From: DATKKK01 sp964354625
GTDB lineage: Archaea > Thermoproteota > Bathyarchaeia > Bathyarchaeales > Bathycorpusculaceae
Assembly: GCA_964354625.1 (NCBI GenBank)
Contig: CAYHAK010000070.1
Coordinates: 1 to 6,688, forward strand
Length of the DNA stretch: 6,688 bases
Direction of reading: 5' to 3'
This document shows positions 1 through 6,067 of the stretch, one piece after another. Within the stretch, counting starts at the first letter, position 1; every line of letters begins with the position of its first letter. The notes below the pieces were generated by a model. That model made no database searches. It was not told the origin of the DNA and saw only the letters and a list, made by a program, of their open reading frames with translations. Made by a program: the position numbers and the translations under genes.

Positions 1-104
1 AGGATCTTGGAAAAAAGGTCCGACAAAGAGCGCTTCAGTATTTATCCTGGGATGCCATAGCAGAAAAAACCATTCGTATATATCAGTCCGTGATAGACAC
101 ATGA
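1..104 (+). CDS. Glycosyltransferase, GT4-type, C-terminal end only (cut by left window edge)
   Basis: Reading from base 3, 33 codons run open to TGA at 102-104. The peptide starts DLGKKVRQRALQYLSWDAIA and ends EKTIRIYQSVIDT. The pattern 'arqrALqY-SWdaIAeKti-iYqsV' is the usual last helix of GT-B fold, family 4 (glycosyl transferase group 1) enzymes, where a Ser-Trp pair is followed by an amphipathic helix ending near the stop. The frame is too short for an ORF caller and the catalytic half lies outside the window. Family members transfer a sugar from a nucleotide-sugar donor at the cytoplasmic face of the membrane. The flippase and second glycosyltransferase nearby support a role in surface glycan assembly. 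The family call rests on the tail alone, so donor and linkage cannot be inferred. Confidence 0.7.
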   Translation, partial: DLGKKVRQRALQYLSWDAIAEKTIRIYQSVIDT

Positions 105-123
105 AATACTAAATCGTCCTAGG

Positions 124-170
124 ATTCTTTCGAAACAGTTTAAAGAATATAAGTTTTAATAATTTCTACA
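124..170 (+). terminator. Possible transcription terminator after the left-edge glycosyltransferase
   Basis: ATTCTTT (124-130) and AAAGAAT (142-148) form a perfect 7-bp stem with an 11-base loop, 20 bases after the glycosyltransferase stop. A T-rich stretch with TTTT and TTT runs follows at about 153-167. The position and the T-rich tail suit termination. The stem is AT-rich and weak, and in an archaeon the T-rich stretch alone may be the active signal. Confidence 0.35.
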
Positions 171-746
171 ACTGAGTCGAGCCTCCTAGCTAAGCGACAA
201 TCCGACAGGAATCGCGCTGCGAAGACGTCGGCCTGCTTCATTGTCGACTTTCCTAAGATTTTTCGTGCTCCGCGTCACCACCAAAGCGGAGTTCACGCTC
301 CGGATTAGGCCATCAATACTCACTGACATGTATATATACGCGACTCTCTCAAGAGCAGGAGATAGCCGTATAACACCTTTGAAGACGTTATTGGAAGATC
401 ATCGTCGAAACCTGTAACATAGTGTTTAACTCGCTCATTATGCAACTGAGGACATCATTCCACAAAAGGGAGTCGAAGTCGGAAGCGACTGCAACCAGAA
501 AATCCGAGCCTAGTAGTAGAAGGCTTGACGCCCACGCGGTCTGGCGTATAAGACTATGCGAATGTGCTTGTTTTGCTTACGTGATTTTTTCCTTTTGTAT
601 CGCAGCAACAATTCAAAAAAGACTCATGTCCGGAAAGTTCTGGCCGACTTCAAGTGAGTTCTTTAATGAGACTCGGAGTCACACTTTAAGCTAAATGTTG
701 TCAAGCACATTCTAAAAGCATATCATTTAGCGCACTTTTTTATGAT

Positions 747-761
747 CTAATTTCAAATTAG
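747..761. repeat. Perfect short inverted repeat at the 3' end of the flippase gene
   Basis: CTAATTT and AAATTAG flank a single central C, starting 5 bases beyond the flippase stop. A one-base loop cannot form, so as RNA it would make about a 5-bp stem with a 5-base loop. On the flippase (minus) strand it is followed by A-rich rather than T-rich sequence, so it is not a standard terminator for that gene. On the plus strand a run of six T (736-741) lies just before it. It could be a chance palindrome or a protein-binding site. Confidence 0.3.
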
Positions 762-766
762 CTGCT

Positions 767-2218
767 TTATTCAGAATCCTTGTAAATCCTATATATGAGC
801 TTAATCTCTTGTATGGTTAAACCCCGCAGCACCAGCAAAATAGTCAGGTAAATTACCGTGGCAAGTGCGACTGATAAAACTATGCTTAAGAGCCCAGAGG
901 GGTTCCATAAGAGCAGAAATAGGGCGATAATAGTCGAGCCGCAGACACTCTTCACGATAAATCCATAGTTGAATTCGAACGTAAACAGTTTAAGCGAATA
1001 GTATGTAGCCAAGACGAAAGCGAGCAGAAATGCAAGGAAAGTGGTGAGTGCTGCGCCTATGAGGCCTAGATAGGGAATAAGTACTAAGTTTAAGCCGAAA
1101 TTGAGCACCGCACAGAGTATCGAAATCGTGCCAATAACGGTCGTCTTCTTTTCTAACATGAGTATCAACACAATCAGCGACATTGCTCCAGTGAGCGCAG
1201 CTCCCGCAGCAACCAACGGAGTGACTAAATAGCCGTTTTCTGCAATCTGCTTGGTGGTTAATACCAGCAAAAGCGGCTTTGACAGCACTGATACGGCAAA
1301 AACGCACGGTAATATTATCCCAGAATAATACTTTAGTGAATACGACATGATCGTGCGTACATCCGTTATTTCATTGTCATCGTAGTGTTTAAAGAGAACC
1401 GGAGGGAGCAGTGACGCTAATGGTGCTGCGACCATCCCGAGAATACTACCGAGCATGTATCCCGGTGAATAATAGCCCACCGCTGCGGCCCCTAAAAAAA
1501 ACGCAATGAGATACCGATCGCTTGAATTTACGATCCATCCAGCTAGCGCGTTTGGGATCAAGGGTAGACCAAAAGCGAGATATTCCCTTACGCGCCTAAG
1601 CTTCGGGATAGCAACACCAATCTCCGCAACGATGAGAAATAGCACCACGGCGAACACAACAAGCTGTTGAATCGAGAGAGCTATCACGGCGCCCTCCAGT
1701 CCATAACCCAAAAGGATAAAAAGAGCTACTAGGGCCGTGTTCAGGTACGCGTTAAAAACGTTTACGAAAGAGTACTTTTTAATCTGCTGGAATGCCATAA
1801 AATACTGTATCGCAAATATAGTTGGGGACGTAATCCAGATGTTCAGTATAAGCAGCAGGGATATAGTGAGATTGTTATTAAACAAGCTTGCAGCGATTTG
1901 GTGGACCAACAAAAACAACAGAGCAGAGACAATCGAGCTTGTAAGCAATACGATTAATCCCATGGAATAGAAGCCCTCTCGAATTTCACGTTTGTCCGTC
2001 GCTGCAGCAAGAAATCGAGTCATCGAGGCTCCTAGCCCTAAAGTTGTAAGCCAAGGCACCAGGCCGATTGTAACCGTAATCAAAGCCCAGGTTCCATAAT
2101 CAGCTACTGCGAGGTTCTTTGTCAGGATAGGAAGCAGAATAAGATTGCTGAGCGTTATTATAGGAGTTACTACAGCGGTCAATCCAAGACGCCGCGCTGT
2201 CAGTGTGTATTTTGCCAT
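767..2218 (-). CDS. Wzx-like polysaccharide/oligosaccharide flippase (MOP superfamily)
   Basis: This is a 483-residue integral membrane protein, the usual length for Wzx/RfbX-type flippases, which move lipid-linked glycan units from the cytoplasmic to the outer face of the membrane. About 13-14 hydrophobic segments can be traced, from residues 12-33 near the N-terminus to 441-464 near the C-terminus. The early segment LSNLILLPILTKNLAVADYG (23-42) is the typical first-helix signature 'lPiltr-l-padYG'. NSSDRYLIAFFLGAAAVGYY (231-250) is the conserved mid-protein motif with the charged DRY pair. ATG at 2218 is the start: an in-frame TAG lies directly upstream, and no other Met occurs until residue 66. 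No strong Shine-Dalgarno site is visible; the only TATA-like sequence, TTATTATG on the minus strand (about 2312-2319), is weak. The gene is transcribed divergently from the FemAB fossil and glycosyltransferase. An eight-base A run at 1494-1501 lies inside it without breaking the frame. The substrate is unknown. Confidence 0.95.
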   Translation of the reverse strand: MAKYTLTARRLGLTAVVTPIITLSNLILLPILTKNLAVADYGTWALITVTIGLVPWLTTLGLGASMTRFLAAATDKREIREGFYSMGLIVLLTSSIVSALLFLLVHQIAASLFNNNLTISLLLILNIWITSPTIFAIQYFMAFQQIKKYSFVNVFNAYLNTALVALFILLGYGLEGAVIALSIQQLVVFAVVLFLIVAEIGVAIPKLRRVREYLAFGLPLIPNALAGWIVNSSDRYLIAFFLGAAAVGYYSPGYMLGSILGMVAAPLASLLPPVLFKHYDDNEITDVRTIMSYSLKYYSGIILPCVFAVSVLSKPLLLVLTTKQIAENGYLVTPLVAAGAALTGAMSLIVLILMLEKKTTVIGTISILCAVLNFGLNLVLIPYLGLIGAALTTFLAFLLAFVLATYYSLKLFTFEFNYGFIVKSVCGSTIIALFLLLWNPSGLLSIVLSVALATVIYLTILLVLRGLTIQEIKLIYRIYKDSE

Positions 2219-2399
2219 CTATTTGGTCCGTCCTGCACCATACAAAGCGTCCCGCAGCTGACTCTTGTAATCGGCCATTTTCGTAGCGTGTCTAAGTTGT
2301 ACGACGCAAACACATAATAACAGAGGCGTTTACCTTAGATCCACTGTTGGGCATCAATTTCTTCTAGACTACCTCTTTTTAGCAGTGTTTTTGATCCCC

Positions 2400-3079
2400 G
2401 AGGGTTTTTGGGGAAGTGTCCAGATAGCACGATGCTTACATCTCTCCACGATACGTGTTTCCGTAGTCGTTTTCTTCATTCTGATAGTAATCAAATTAAA
2501 AATACCCATTGGTTTGGTATACTGCGTCAAAGGGCATCCAAGATAGATTCTGTTCTCCGGTAACCAACCTACCGTATCAAAAGGGCCTTATAGCGTATGA
2601 AAGAATTATGTCTCTTGCTCTCCGTTTTGGGAGAAACGTGCTTGCCCTATAGCATATACTCGGGAGACCCGCTGATACGCATATCTCCGTTCTTTATTGG
2701 GCCGGACCACGGAATGATCGTTGTGAATTCCCCGTTGTCGTACACACAAATTCCTCTATTGACTTGGAAAACTCCCTCGACGAGATCTGGGCATCGTTTA
2801 ATTCCCGCCACAGACGTGGGACCCGACGTGTGAACGCATATGAACCTGAGATGCAACAAACTGATGACGTAAGCGCGTTGCTTGACATCTGGCGATCGGG
2901 ACTCTCTGAAATCCTTTGTAGTTTCGAGTATTTCGATCCGAACTAGACCTAACTACCAACTACCGCAGGCGAGTACTTCAAATAGCAAGCTGTGATACGG
3001 ACTGAAATTCAGTCTTCTCGGGTCATTCGACGTTTCTATCGAGTGCAAAACCTCCTAGGGCATAAGACAAGTTTTATGA
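2400..3079 (+). pseudogene. Decayed FemAB/GNAT-like aminoacyl- or acyltransferase gene (several frames)
   Basis: Fragments of one protein family appear in the right order but in different frames. At 2417-2434 a CPDSTM reading matches the N-terminal 'sPdsTifhts' motif. The frame at 2500-2946 reads through RFCSPVTNLPYQKGLI (compare family '-sPpltpy-Gi'), meets a TAG at 2650-2652, and continues with DLENSLDEIWASFNSRHRRG and then TRRVNAYEPEMQQTDDVSAL. This is the hallmark 'sldeiW-sf-sr-Rr-iRkae' helix of FemX/FemAB-type GNAT-fold transferases (Pfam Acetyltransf_6/FemAB). It stops at 2944-2946. PNYQLP and GEYFK follow in two frames (about 2948-2980). YGLKFSLLGSFDVSIECKTS at 2996-3055, then a TAG, resembles the C-terminal 'yGlk-fDlgG---si-rFK-sFG'. 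Intact members have roughly 330-350 residues, so internal sequence is also missing. Such enzymes add amino-acid or acyl groups to cell-envelope precursors. The central part is the strongest evidence; the ends are inferred. Confidence 0.6.
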
Positions 3080-3166
3080 GTGACTTGCGACGCCATGACA
3101 TTGCCACGTACAGTTATGAATGTTTGACATGACCACTCGACACTTAAGTGCACGTTGCGGCATCTA

Positions 3167-3170
3167 GAGG
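3167..3170 (+). promoter_or_regulatory. Ribosome binding site deciding the glycosyltransferase start
   Basis: GAGG lies 7 bases before the ATG at 3178, ideal Shine-Dalgarno spacing. The alternative in-frame GTG at 3148 has no such site and would add ten residues ahead of the MKIAVSC opening that begins the first beta strand of a GT-B fold. ATG at 3178 is therefore preferred. Confidence 0.7.
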
Positions 3171-3177
3171 ACTAAGA

Positions 3178-4281
3178 ATGAAGATTGCTGTCTCCTGCTT
3201 ATGCGATATATCAAAGAGCGATGGCACGAGCGTGCGGGCAAAGCGTGTCTTTGAAGTGCTGCAGAACAAGTACGATTGCACGCTAATCATGAGGGGGGGG
3301 CACGAGAGAAAACCCGACAATGTGGAGTTAATCAGGCCATCAAAGCTTTATAACTTTCAACTAATCCCCGTCGTTTTAAAAAACCGTTTTGATCTTGTTT
3401 GGTGCTCAAACGATTTCTGGGGTTTTATTACCTACTTCGCGTTAGCGAGGTTGTGGACCTGCAAAGTCATTCTTGAAGCCCACGGAGTTATATCACGTGA
3501 AAGAGAAGAGCGTTACCCTGATCCGAGTCTCATTGATATGGTTAGGATCAAGATACTTAAATGGCGGGAGAAGTTTGCAGTTAAACACGCCGACTGCGTA
3601 ATTGCGCTATCTCAGGATATTTTCAGATGCTACGGCGAGTTCAATAAGCATATTGTCATAGTCCAGAATTTTATCGATGAAAACCAGTTTAAGCCTCAAA
3701 AAAGTTCACGTGAACGGATTTCAGACAATAAAGAAAGTAAAAACGTTGGCCTAATTGGTCCATTCATTCAGGAGTATGATACAAACCGCAACTTTTTGGT
3801 AAGCAGCTCCATTTTGGACTTTGTATACCAGAACATTCATAGATTTGACGCACGCATCAATTTCATCATCATCGGGCAGTGTGACTACAAGATCGCAAAC
3901 GACCGAATAAGCTATACGGGTTATCTCAATGATTTTCAAGATTATATTGACCAATTAGCACAATTAGACGCCGTTTTGGTTCCCGCAAAGTTTTCTAGCT
4001 TTGGAGCACTAACAAAGGTTTTAGAGCCGATGGCGTGCTCAGTGCCGGTTTTTACAACGCCAGAAGGCTTAGTCAGCTTTGACCACGTCACGCCTGGCGA
4101 GGACATATTGATCTGCGATGAAGCTGAGCTGGTCGAAAAAGTAAATGAGAACCTTTTTGACGTCGAACTAATGGAGTCAGTTGGAAAAAACGCGCGACGC
4201 ACCGTTGAAACGTATTATAGCACGGCAACAAACAGTGAGAAGCTCATTAGGGTAATAGAACGGTTAAGCACCGCTGATTAA
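3178..4281 (+). CDS. GT4-type glycosyltransferase (glycosyl transferase group 1, GT-B fold)
   Basis: The product is 367 residues, normal for family 4. It is expected to transfer a sugar from a nucleotide-sugar donor to a growing lipid-linked glycan at the cytoplasmic membrane face. The N-terminal acceptor domain opens with MKIAVSC and SDGTSVRAKRVFEVL (14-28). FDLVWCSND (71-79), VILEAHG (97-103, His in the active-site cleft) and ADCVIALS (138-145) close the first Rossmann domain. The linker VQNFID (162-167) leads into the donor domain: VGLIGPF (190-196), INFIIIG (227-233), ISYTGYL (244-250), LDAVLVPAKFSSFG (263-276), LTKVLEPMA (278-286) and VPVFTTPEG (289-297). In the E-x7-E donor motif the second Glu is E283, but Phe275 occupies the first position. 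The 'g--tKvlE-ma' form occurs in a GT4 subclass, so this need not mean inactivity. An eight-G run lies at 3293-3300. The gene is convergent with the M28 peptidase and follows the FemAB fossil on the same strand. Confidence 0.93.
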   Translation: MKIAVSCLCDISKSDGTSVRAKRVFEVLQNKYDCTLIMRGGHERKPDNVELIRPSKLYNFQLIPVVLKNRFDLVWCSNDFWGFITYFALARLWTCKVILEAHGVISREREERYPDPSLIDMVRIKILKWREKFAVKHADCVIALSQDIFRCYGEFNKHIVIVQNFIDENQFKPQKSSRERISDNKESKNVGLIGPFIQEYDTNRNFLVSSSILDFVYQNIHRFDARINFIIIGQCDYKIANDRISYTGYLNDFQDYIDQLAQLDAVLVPAKFSSFGALTKVLEPMACSVPVFTTPEGLVSFDHVTPGEDILICDEAELVEKVNENLFDVELMESVGKNARRTVETYYSTATNSEKLIRVIERLSTAD

Positions 4282-4333
4282 CGCTCCTGCGTCGGGCTAC
4301 TTAATGTAAGCTAACCACCCTCCTATAGGATAG

Positions 4334-4666
4334 ATACACTACGTTGAAAAAACAAAGGTTTCACAGGGCCCGATGGTCGAAATTAGCTGTGAGTTGCCCG
4401 ATTACGAAACCGCTTTTCTTAACATGTTCGTTCGTATTGTTTACGATCATAGTCTTTTTATGTTCCCTTTTCTACTGCTTTTGTGGATACCACACTAGTT
4501 GCGGCGGCCAATTGCCTACAGAAGCTTGCGAAGTTCGCAGCTAGGAATAACGGCCATTTTAGCTAATGTTGAGTCAGAAAAACTGCTTGGAAGAAGGACA
4601 GGAAGAAGAACGTTTAGATATGTCGTAGCCCCTAATGCCGCGCCGTATCCTAGGCGCTCTTTTTGA
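4334..4666 (+). pseudogene. Possible gene fossil of unknown family (one internal stop)
   Basis: One plus-strand frame stays open from 4334 to a TAG at 4496-4498, then from 4499 to TGA at 4664-4666, about 110 codons with a single interruption. The first half has an ATG at 4373 and ends in a strongly hydrophobic segment (SLFMFPFLLLLWIPH). The second half contains LGITAILANVESEKLLG and RTFRYVVAPNAAPYP. The protein-like composition and the single stop resemble the interrupted FemAB frame. A competing frame at 4344-4544 (TTG start) also encodes a hydrophobic stretch, so chance is not excluded. I do not recognise the family, and no ribosome binding site precedes 4373. It lies between the convergent glycosyltransferase and peptidase genes. 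Confidence 0.25.
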
Positions 4667-4681
4667 GGGATAGGGCGGCGC
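4640..4681. repeat. Imperfect GC-rich hairpin between convergent genes
   Basis: GCGCCG-TATCC (4640-4650) pairs with GGATA-GGG-CGGCGC (4668-4681), giving 6 plus 5 perfect pairs with a three-G bulge and a 17-base loop that contains TTTTT. It begins 63 bases beyond the peptidase stop and could form in its 3' untranslated RNA. No T tract follows it on the minus strand, so an intrinsic terminator is not supported; RNA stabilisation or chance are alternatives. Confidence 0.35.
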
Positions 4682-4744
4682 TGACAAAGACGGTAGCGTT
4701 CTATGTAGATTGGGACCGGCAGCGATGGATTAAAGCGCCGAACC

Positions 4745-5752
4745 TCATGTGTTGTGCGCAACCCCCTGAACTTCTGCAATCTGCGCTAGTACTGCCATAC
4801 CCAGCTGACCATTTTTCAGAGCATAATTTAGAGAAACCAGGTCGATTGTATCTAACGGCGTGTGCTCAGGTCCGAGCGTCTCTGAAGCTGTCATTACAGC
4901 AGGGTATCCATGTGACCAGAATGGTACGTGATCGGATAGACCCCAGGGATACGCGTTGTAAGTGAGGGTAAAATTGATGCCATAGATAGTATTGTCCTGG
5001 GTCATCATCTCCTCTGCCCACGAGGATTGGCTATTGTATAGGATATCAAGAACATAGCGACCATCAGGATCATAGCAGGGGGCGTCGTAATTAAAGTAAA
5101 GCGGGATCTTTTGCGAGCTATTGGCTGCGAATGCGGCATATGCATTACTTCCGAATAGACCCTCCTCTTCAGCGTTCCACAACGCAAAAACAATTGTGTG
5201 ATTGAACTGATATTGACTCATGATTCTCGCCAGCTCAAGGACAATGGCATCGCCGCACGCGTTGTCGGTAGCGCCGGGAGCCCTAGCCGTTGAGCAAGTG
5301 ATGTCAGTTGACCTGCTGTCGTAATGCGCACCCACCACCACAATTCCGTCAGACGAATTGTCAGTCCCCGGCAGGATCCCAATAATATTTTTGAAACTCC
5401 CATCCTCGTACGAAACCTGCAACCCCGGAATTGCAGAAAGCTTACTGTAGAGAAAGCTTGCGGCTTCTGCGTTTCCAGCGGTCCCGTACAGTCGCGTTGG
5501 GATACTCTGCAGCGCATACTCTATGTTGTAAATATTGGTCTCATTCATCGCTGCTATCATCCCGGCGATCACAGGATCCCGAGTTAAATTTCCATGTGGG
5601 GTGGTAGAGAAACCTCCCAGATCAGCGATTTGAGCGGGGAGGTCGTATCTGAATCTGTTGGCAGGGGGAGAAGGGGGGGCCTTCACTGCTACCCCCGCGA
5701 GCGCGATCGCTGCGATCACCGCAAAAACCATCAATTTTTGTAGTCTCTCCAT
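4745..5752 (-). CDS. Secreted zinc-dependent M28 family aminopeptidase-like peptidase
   Basis: The 335-residue product begins MERLQK followed by a hydrophobic core (7-23) and the proline-rich KAPPSPPA: a signal peptide or N-terminal anchor for export. The mature part is an M28 di-zinc peptidase. Ligands and catalytic residues are all present: GAHYDS (H143, D145), PGATDNACG (bridging D163), NAEEEGLFGS (catalytic E195, ligand E196), NYDAP (D223) and GPEHTPLDTIDLVS (H297). Members release N-terminal amino acids or cleave small peptides. Six N-X-S/T sequons (N55, N70, N132, N184, N211, N260) suit an externally displayed, possibly N-glycosylated protein. Cys153, Cys166 and Cys226 cluster near the metal site and might form a disulphide. 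The ATG start at 5752 is preferred over GTG at 5761 because AAGGTGATT lies just before it and overlaps the GTG. A seven-C run (5673-5679 on the complement) sits in the proline-rich linker. It is not in an operon with the acyltransferase, which lies 315 bp upstream. Confidence 0.93.
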   Translation of the reverse strand: MERLQKLMVFAVIAAIALAGVAVKAPPSPPANRFRYDLPAQIADLGGFSTTPHGNLTRDPVIAGMIAAMNETNIYNIEYALQSIPTRLYGTAGNAEAASFLYSKLSAIPGLQVSYEDGSFKNIIGILPGTDNSSDGIVVVGAHYDSRSTDITCSTARAPGATDNACGDAIVLELARIMSQYQFNHTIVFALWNAEEEGLFGSNAYAAFAANSSQKIPLYFNYDAPCYDPDGRYVLDILYNSQSSWAEEMMTQDNTIYGINFTLTYNAYPWGLSDHVPFWSHGYPAVMTASETLGPEHTPLDTIDLVSLNYALKNGQLGMAVLAQIAEVQGVAHNT

Positions 5753-6067
5753 CTGAATCACCTTCTCGGGTGGCGCGTATGTGATGGCATCGGTATAGGC
5801 CTTGCACTTATCAACCGCTTGTTAAAATAACTACATATCAGTATGCGTGCGAACGGTAAAGGTTGCTGGTGCTCGTAAACCCTTGTCCGCGCGCTCTCGA
5901 TCGGGGACAATTGCGACGATCGGCGAGCTAGAAGTCCCCGTACGTTTCATCCTTTGTCCACGCCGCTTGCTCTGCCCTGCGAGCGGCCCAAGCCTTCACC
6001 ACGAGCCACGGCGAAAGCCCACAGCGCGACCATAACACAGGACACGTCGACGAGATGACGTTCATCT
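5753..6067. other. Intergenic gap upstream of the peptidase (315 bp)
   Basis: The gap holds the peptidase leader and the 3' flank of the acyltransferase. A TTATTTTAA element on the minus strand (5822-5830) is a possible but weak TATA box, about 70 bases before the peptidase ATG. A short minus-strand frame (ATG at 6065, stop at 5928-5930, 45 codons) begins three bases after the acyltransferase stop. It encodes a Trp/Ala/Arg-rich peptide that I do not recognise and do not call as a gene. The plus-strand frame at 5847-6035 looks like a shadow of this GC-rich stretch. Confidence 0.45.
5756..5764 (-). promoter_or_regulatory. Strong Shine-Dalgarno site of the M28 peptidase
   Basis: On the minus strand AAGGTGATT precedes the ATG at 5752 with three bases between. 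It matches eight of nine bases of the archaeal/bacterial 16S anti-Shine-Dalgarno complement GAGGTGATC-type sequence closely enough to fix the start at 5752 and to explain away the upstream GTG, which is part of the site. Confidence 0.75.

Larger units (their letters stand above)
105..766. other. Long stretch without a convincing gene (662 bp)
   Basis: No reading on either strand gives a protein I recognise. Open readings exist: a GTG-started 90-codon frame at 422-694 (+), a 190-417 (+) frame with no early start, and a 186-398 (-) frame with an ATG at 327-329. The 422-694 frame is rich in Arg, Ser and Cys and has no good ribosome binding site, so it looks spurious. A TATATATA element at 331-338 resembles an archaeal TATA box but faces no clear gene. 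A perfect 15-base palindrome (CTAATTT-C-AAATTAG) lies at 747-761, just beyond the flippase stop. By analogy with the gap upstream of 3178, this stretch may hold decayed coding DNA. Confidence 0.5.
4282..4744. other. Intergenic stretch between convergent genes (463 bp)
   Basis: This gap separates the 3' ends of the glycosyltransferase and the M28 peptidase. No intact gene is convincing. It holds the possible one-stop fossil at 4334-4666 and an imperfect hairpin at 4640-4681. A minus-strand frame at 4516-4779 overlaps the peptidase's C-terminus and is judged a shadow. No clear T-run terminator is seen directly after either gene, although T-rich patches occur at about 4455-4475 and 4660-4664. 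Confidence 0.5.

Noticed and set aside
186..329. Minus-strand 47-codon frame (ATG at 327-329) in the left gap
   Set aside because: It looks mildly protein-like, but it is short, lacks a ribosome binding site, and overlaps an open plus-strand frame; no family is recognised.
422..694. Plus-strand 90-codon frame with a GTG start
   Set aside because: It has no ribosome binding site, an Arg/Ser/Cys-heavy composition and no recognisable motif, and other frames through the same bases are equally open.
2393..2414. TCCCC...GGGGA inverted repeat with internal T run as a terminator
   Set aside because: The stem is only 5 bp, the T run lies in the loop rather than after the stem, and the site falls at the N-terminal end of the FemAB fossil.
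2597..2833. ATG-started 78-codon plus-strand frame and two minus-strand frames in the same stretch (2647-2888)
   Set aside because: The neighbouring plus-strand frame carries the FemAB-like motifs, so these are best explained as shadows of that fossil.
3148..3177. GTG at 3148 as the glycosyltransferase start
   Set aside because: No Shine-Dalgarno site precedes it, while GAGG sits 7 bases before the ATG at 3178 and the fold begins at MKIAVSC.
4516..4779. Minus-strand 87-codon frame with a hydrophobic patch
   Set aside because: It overlaps the C-terminus of the peptidase in another frame, has no ribosome binding site, and lies opposite the possible plus-strand fossil.
5928..6065. Minus-strand 45-codon frame starting three bases after the acyltransferase stop
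   Set aside because: The tight spacing is suggestive, but the peptide is Trp/Ala/Arg-rich with no recognised motif, and a GC-rich stretch readily gives such frames.
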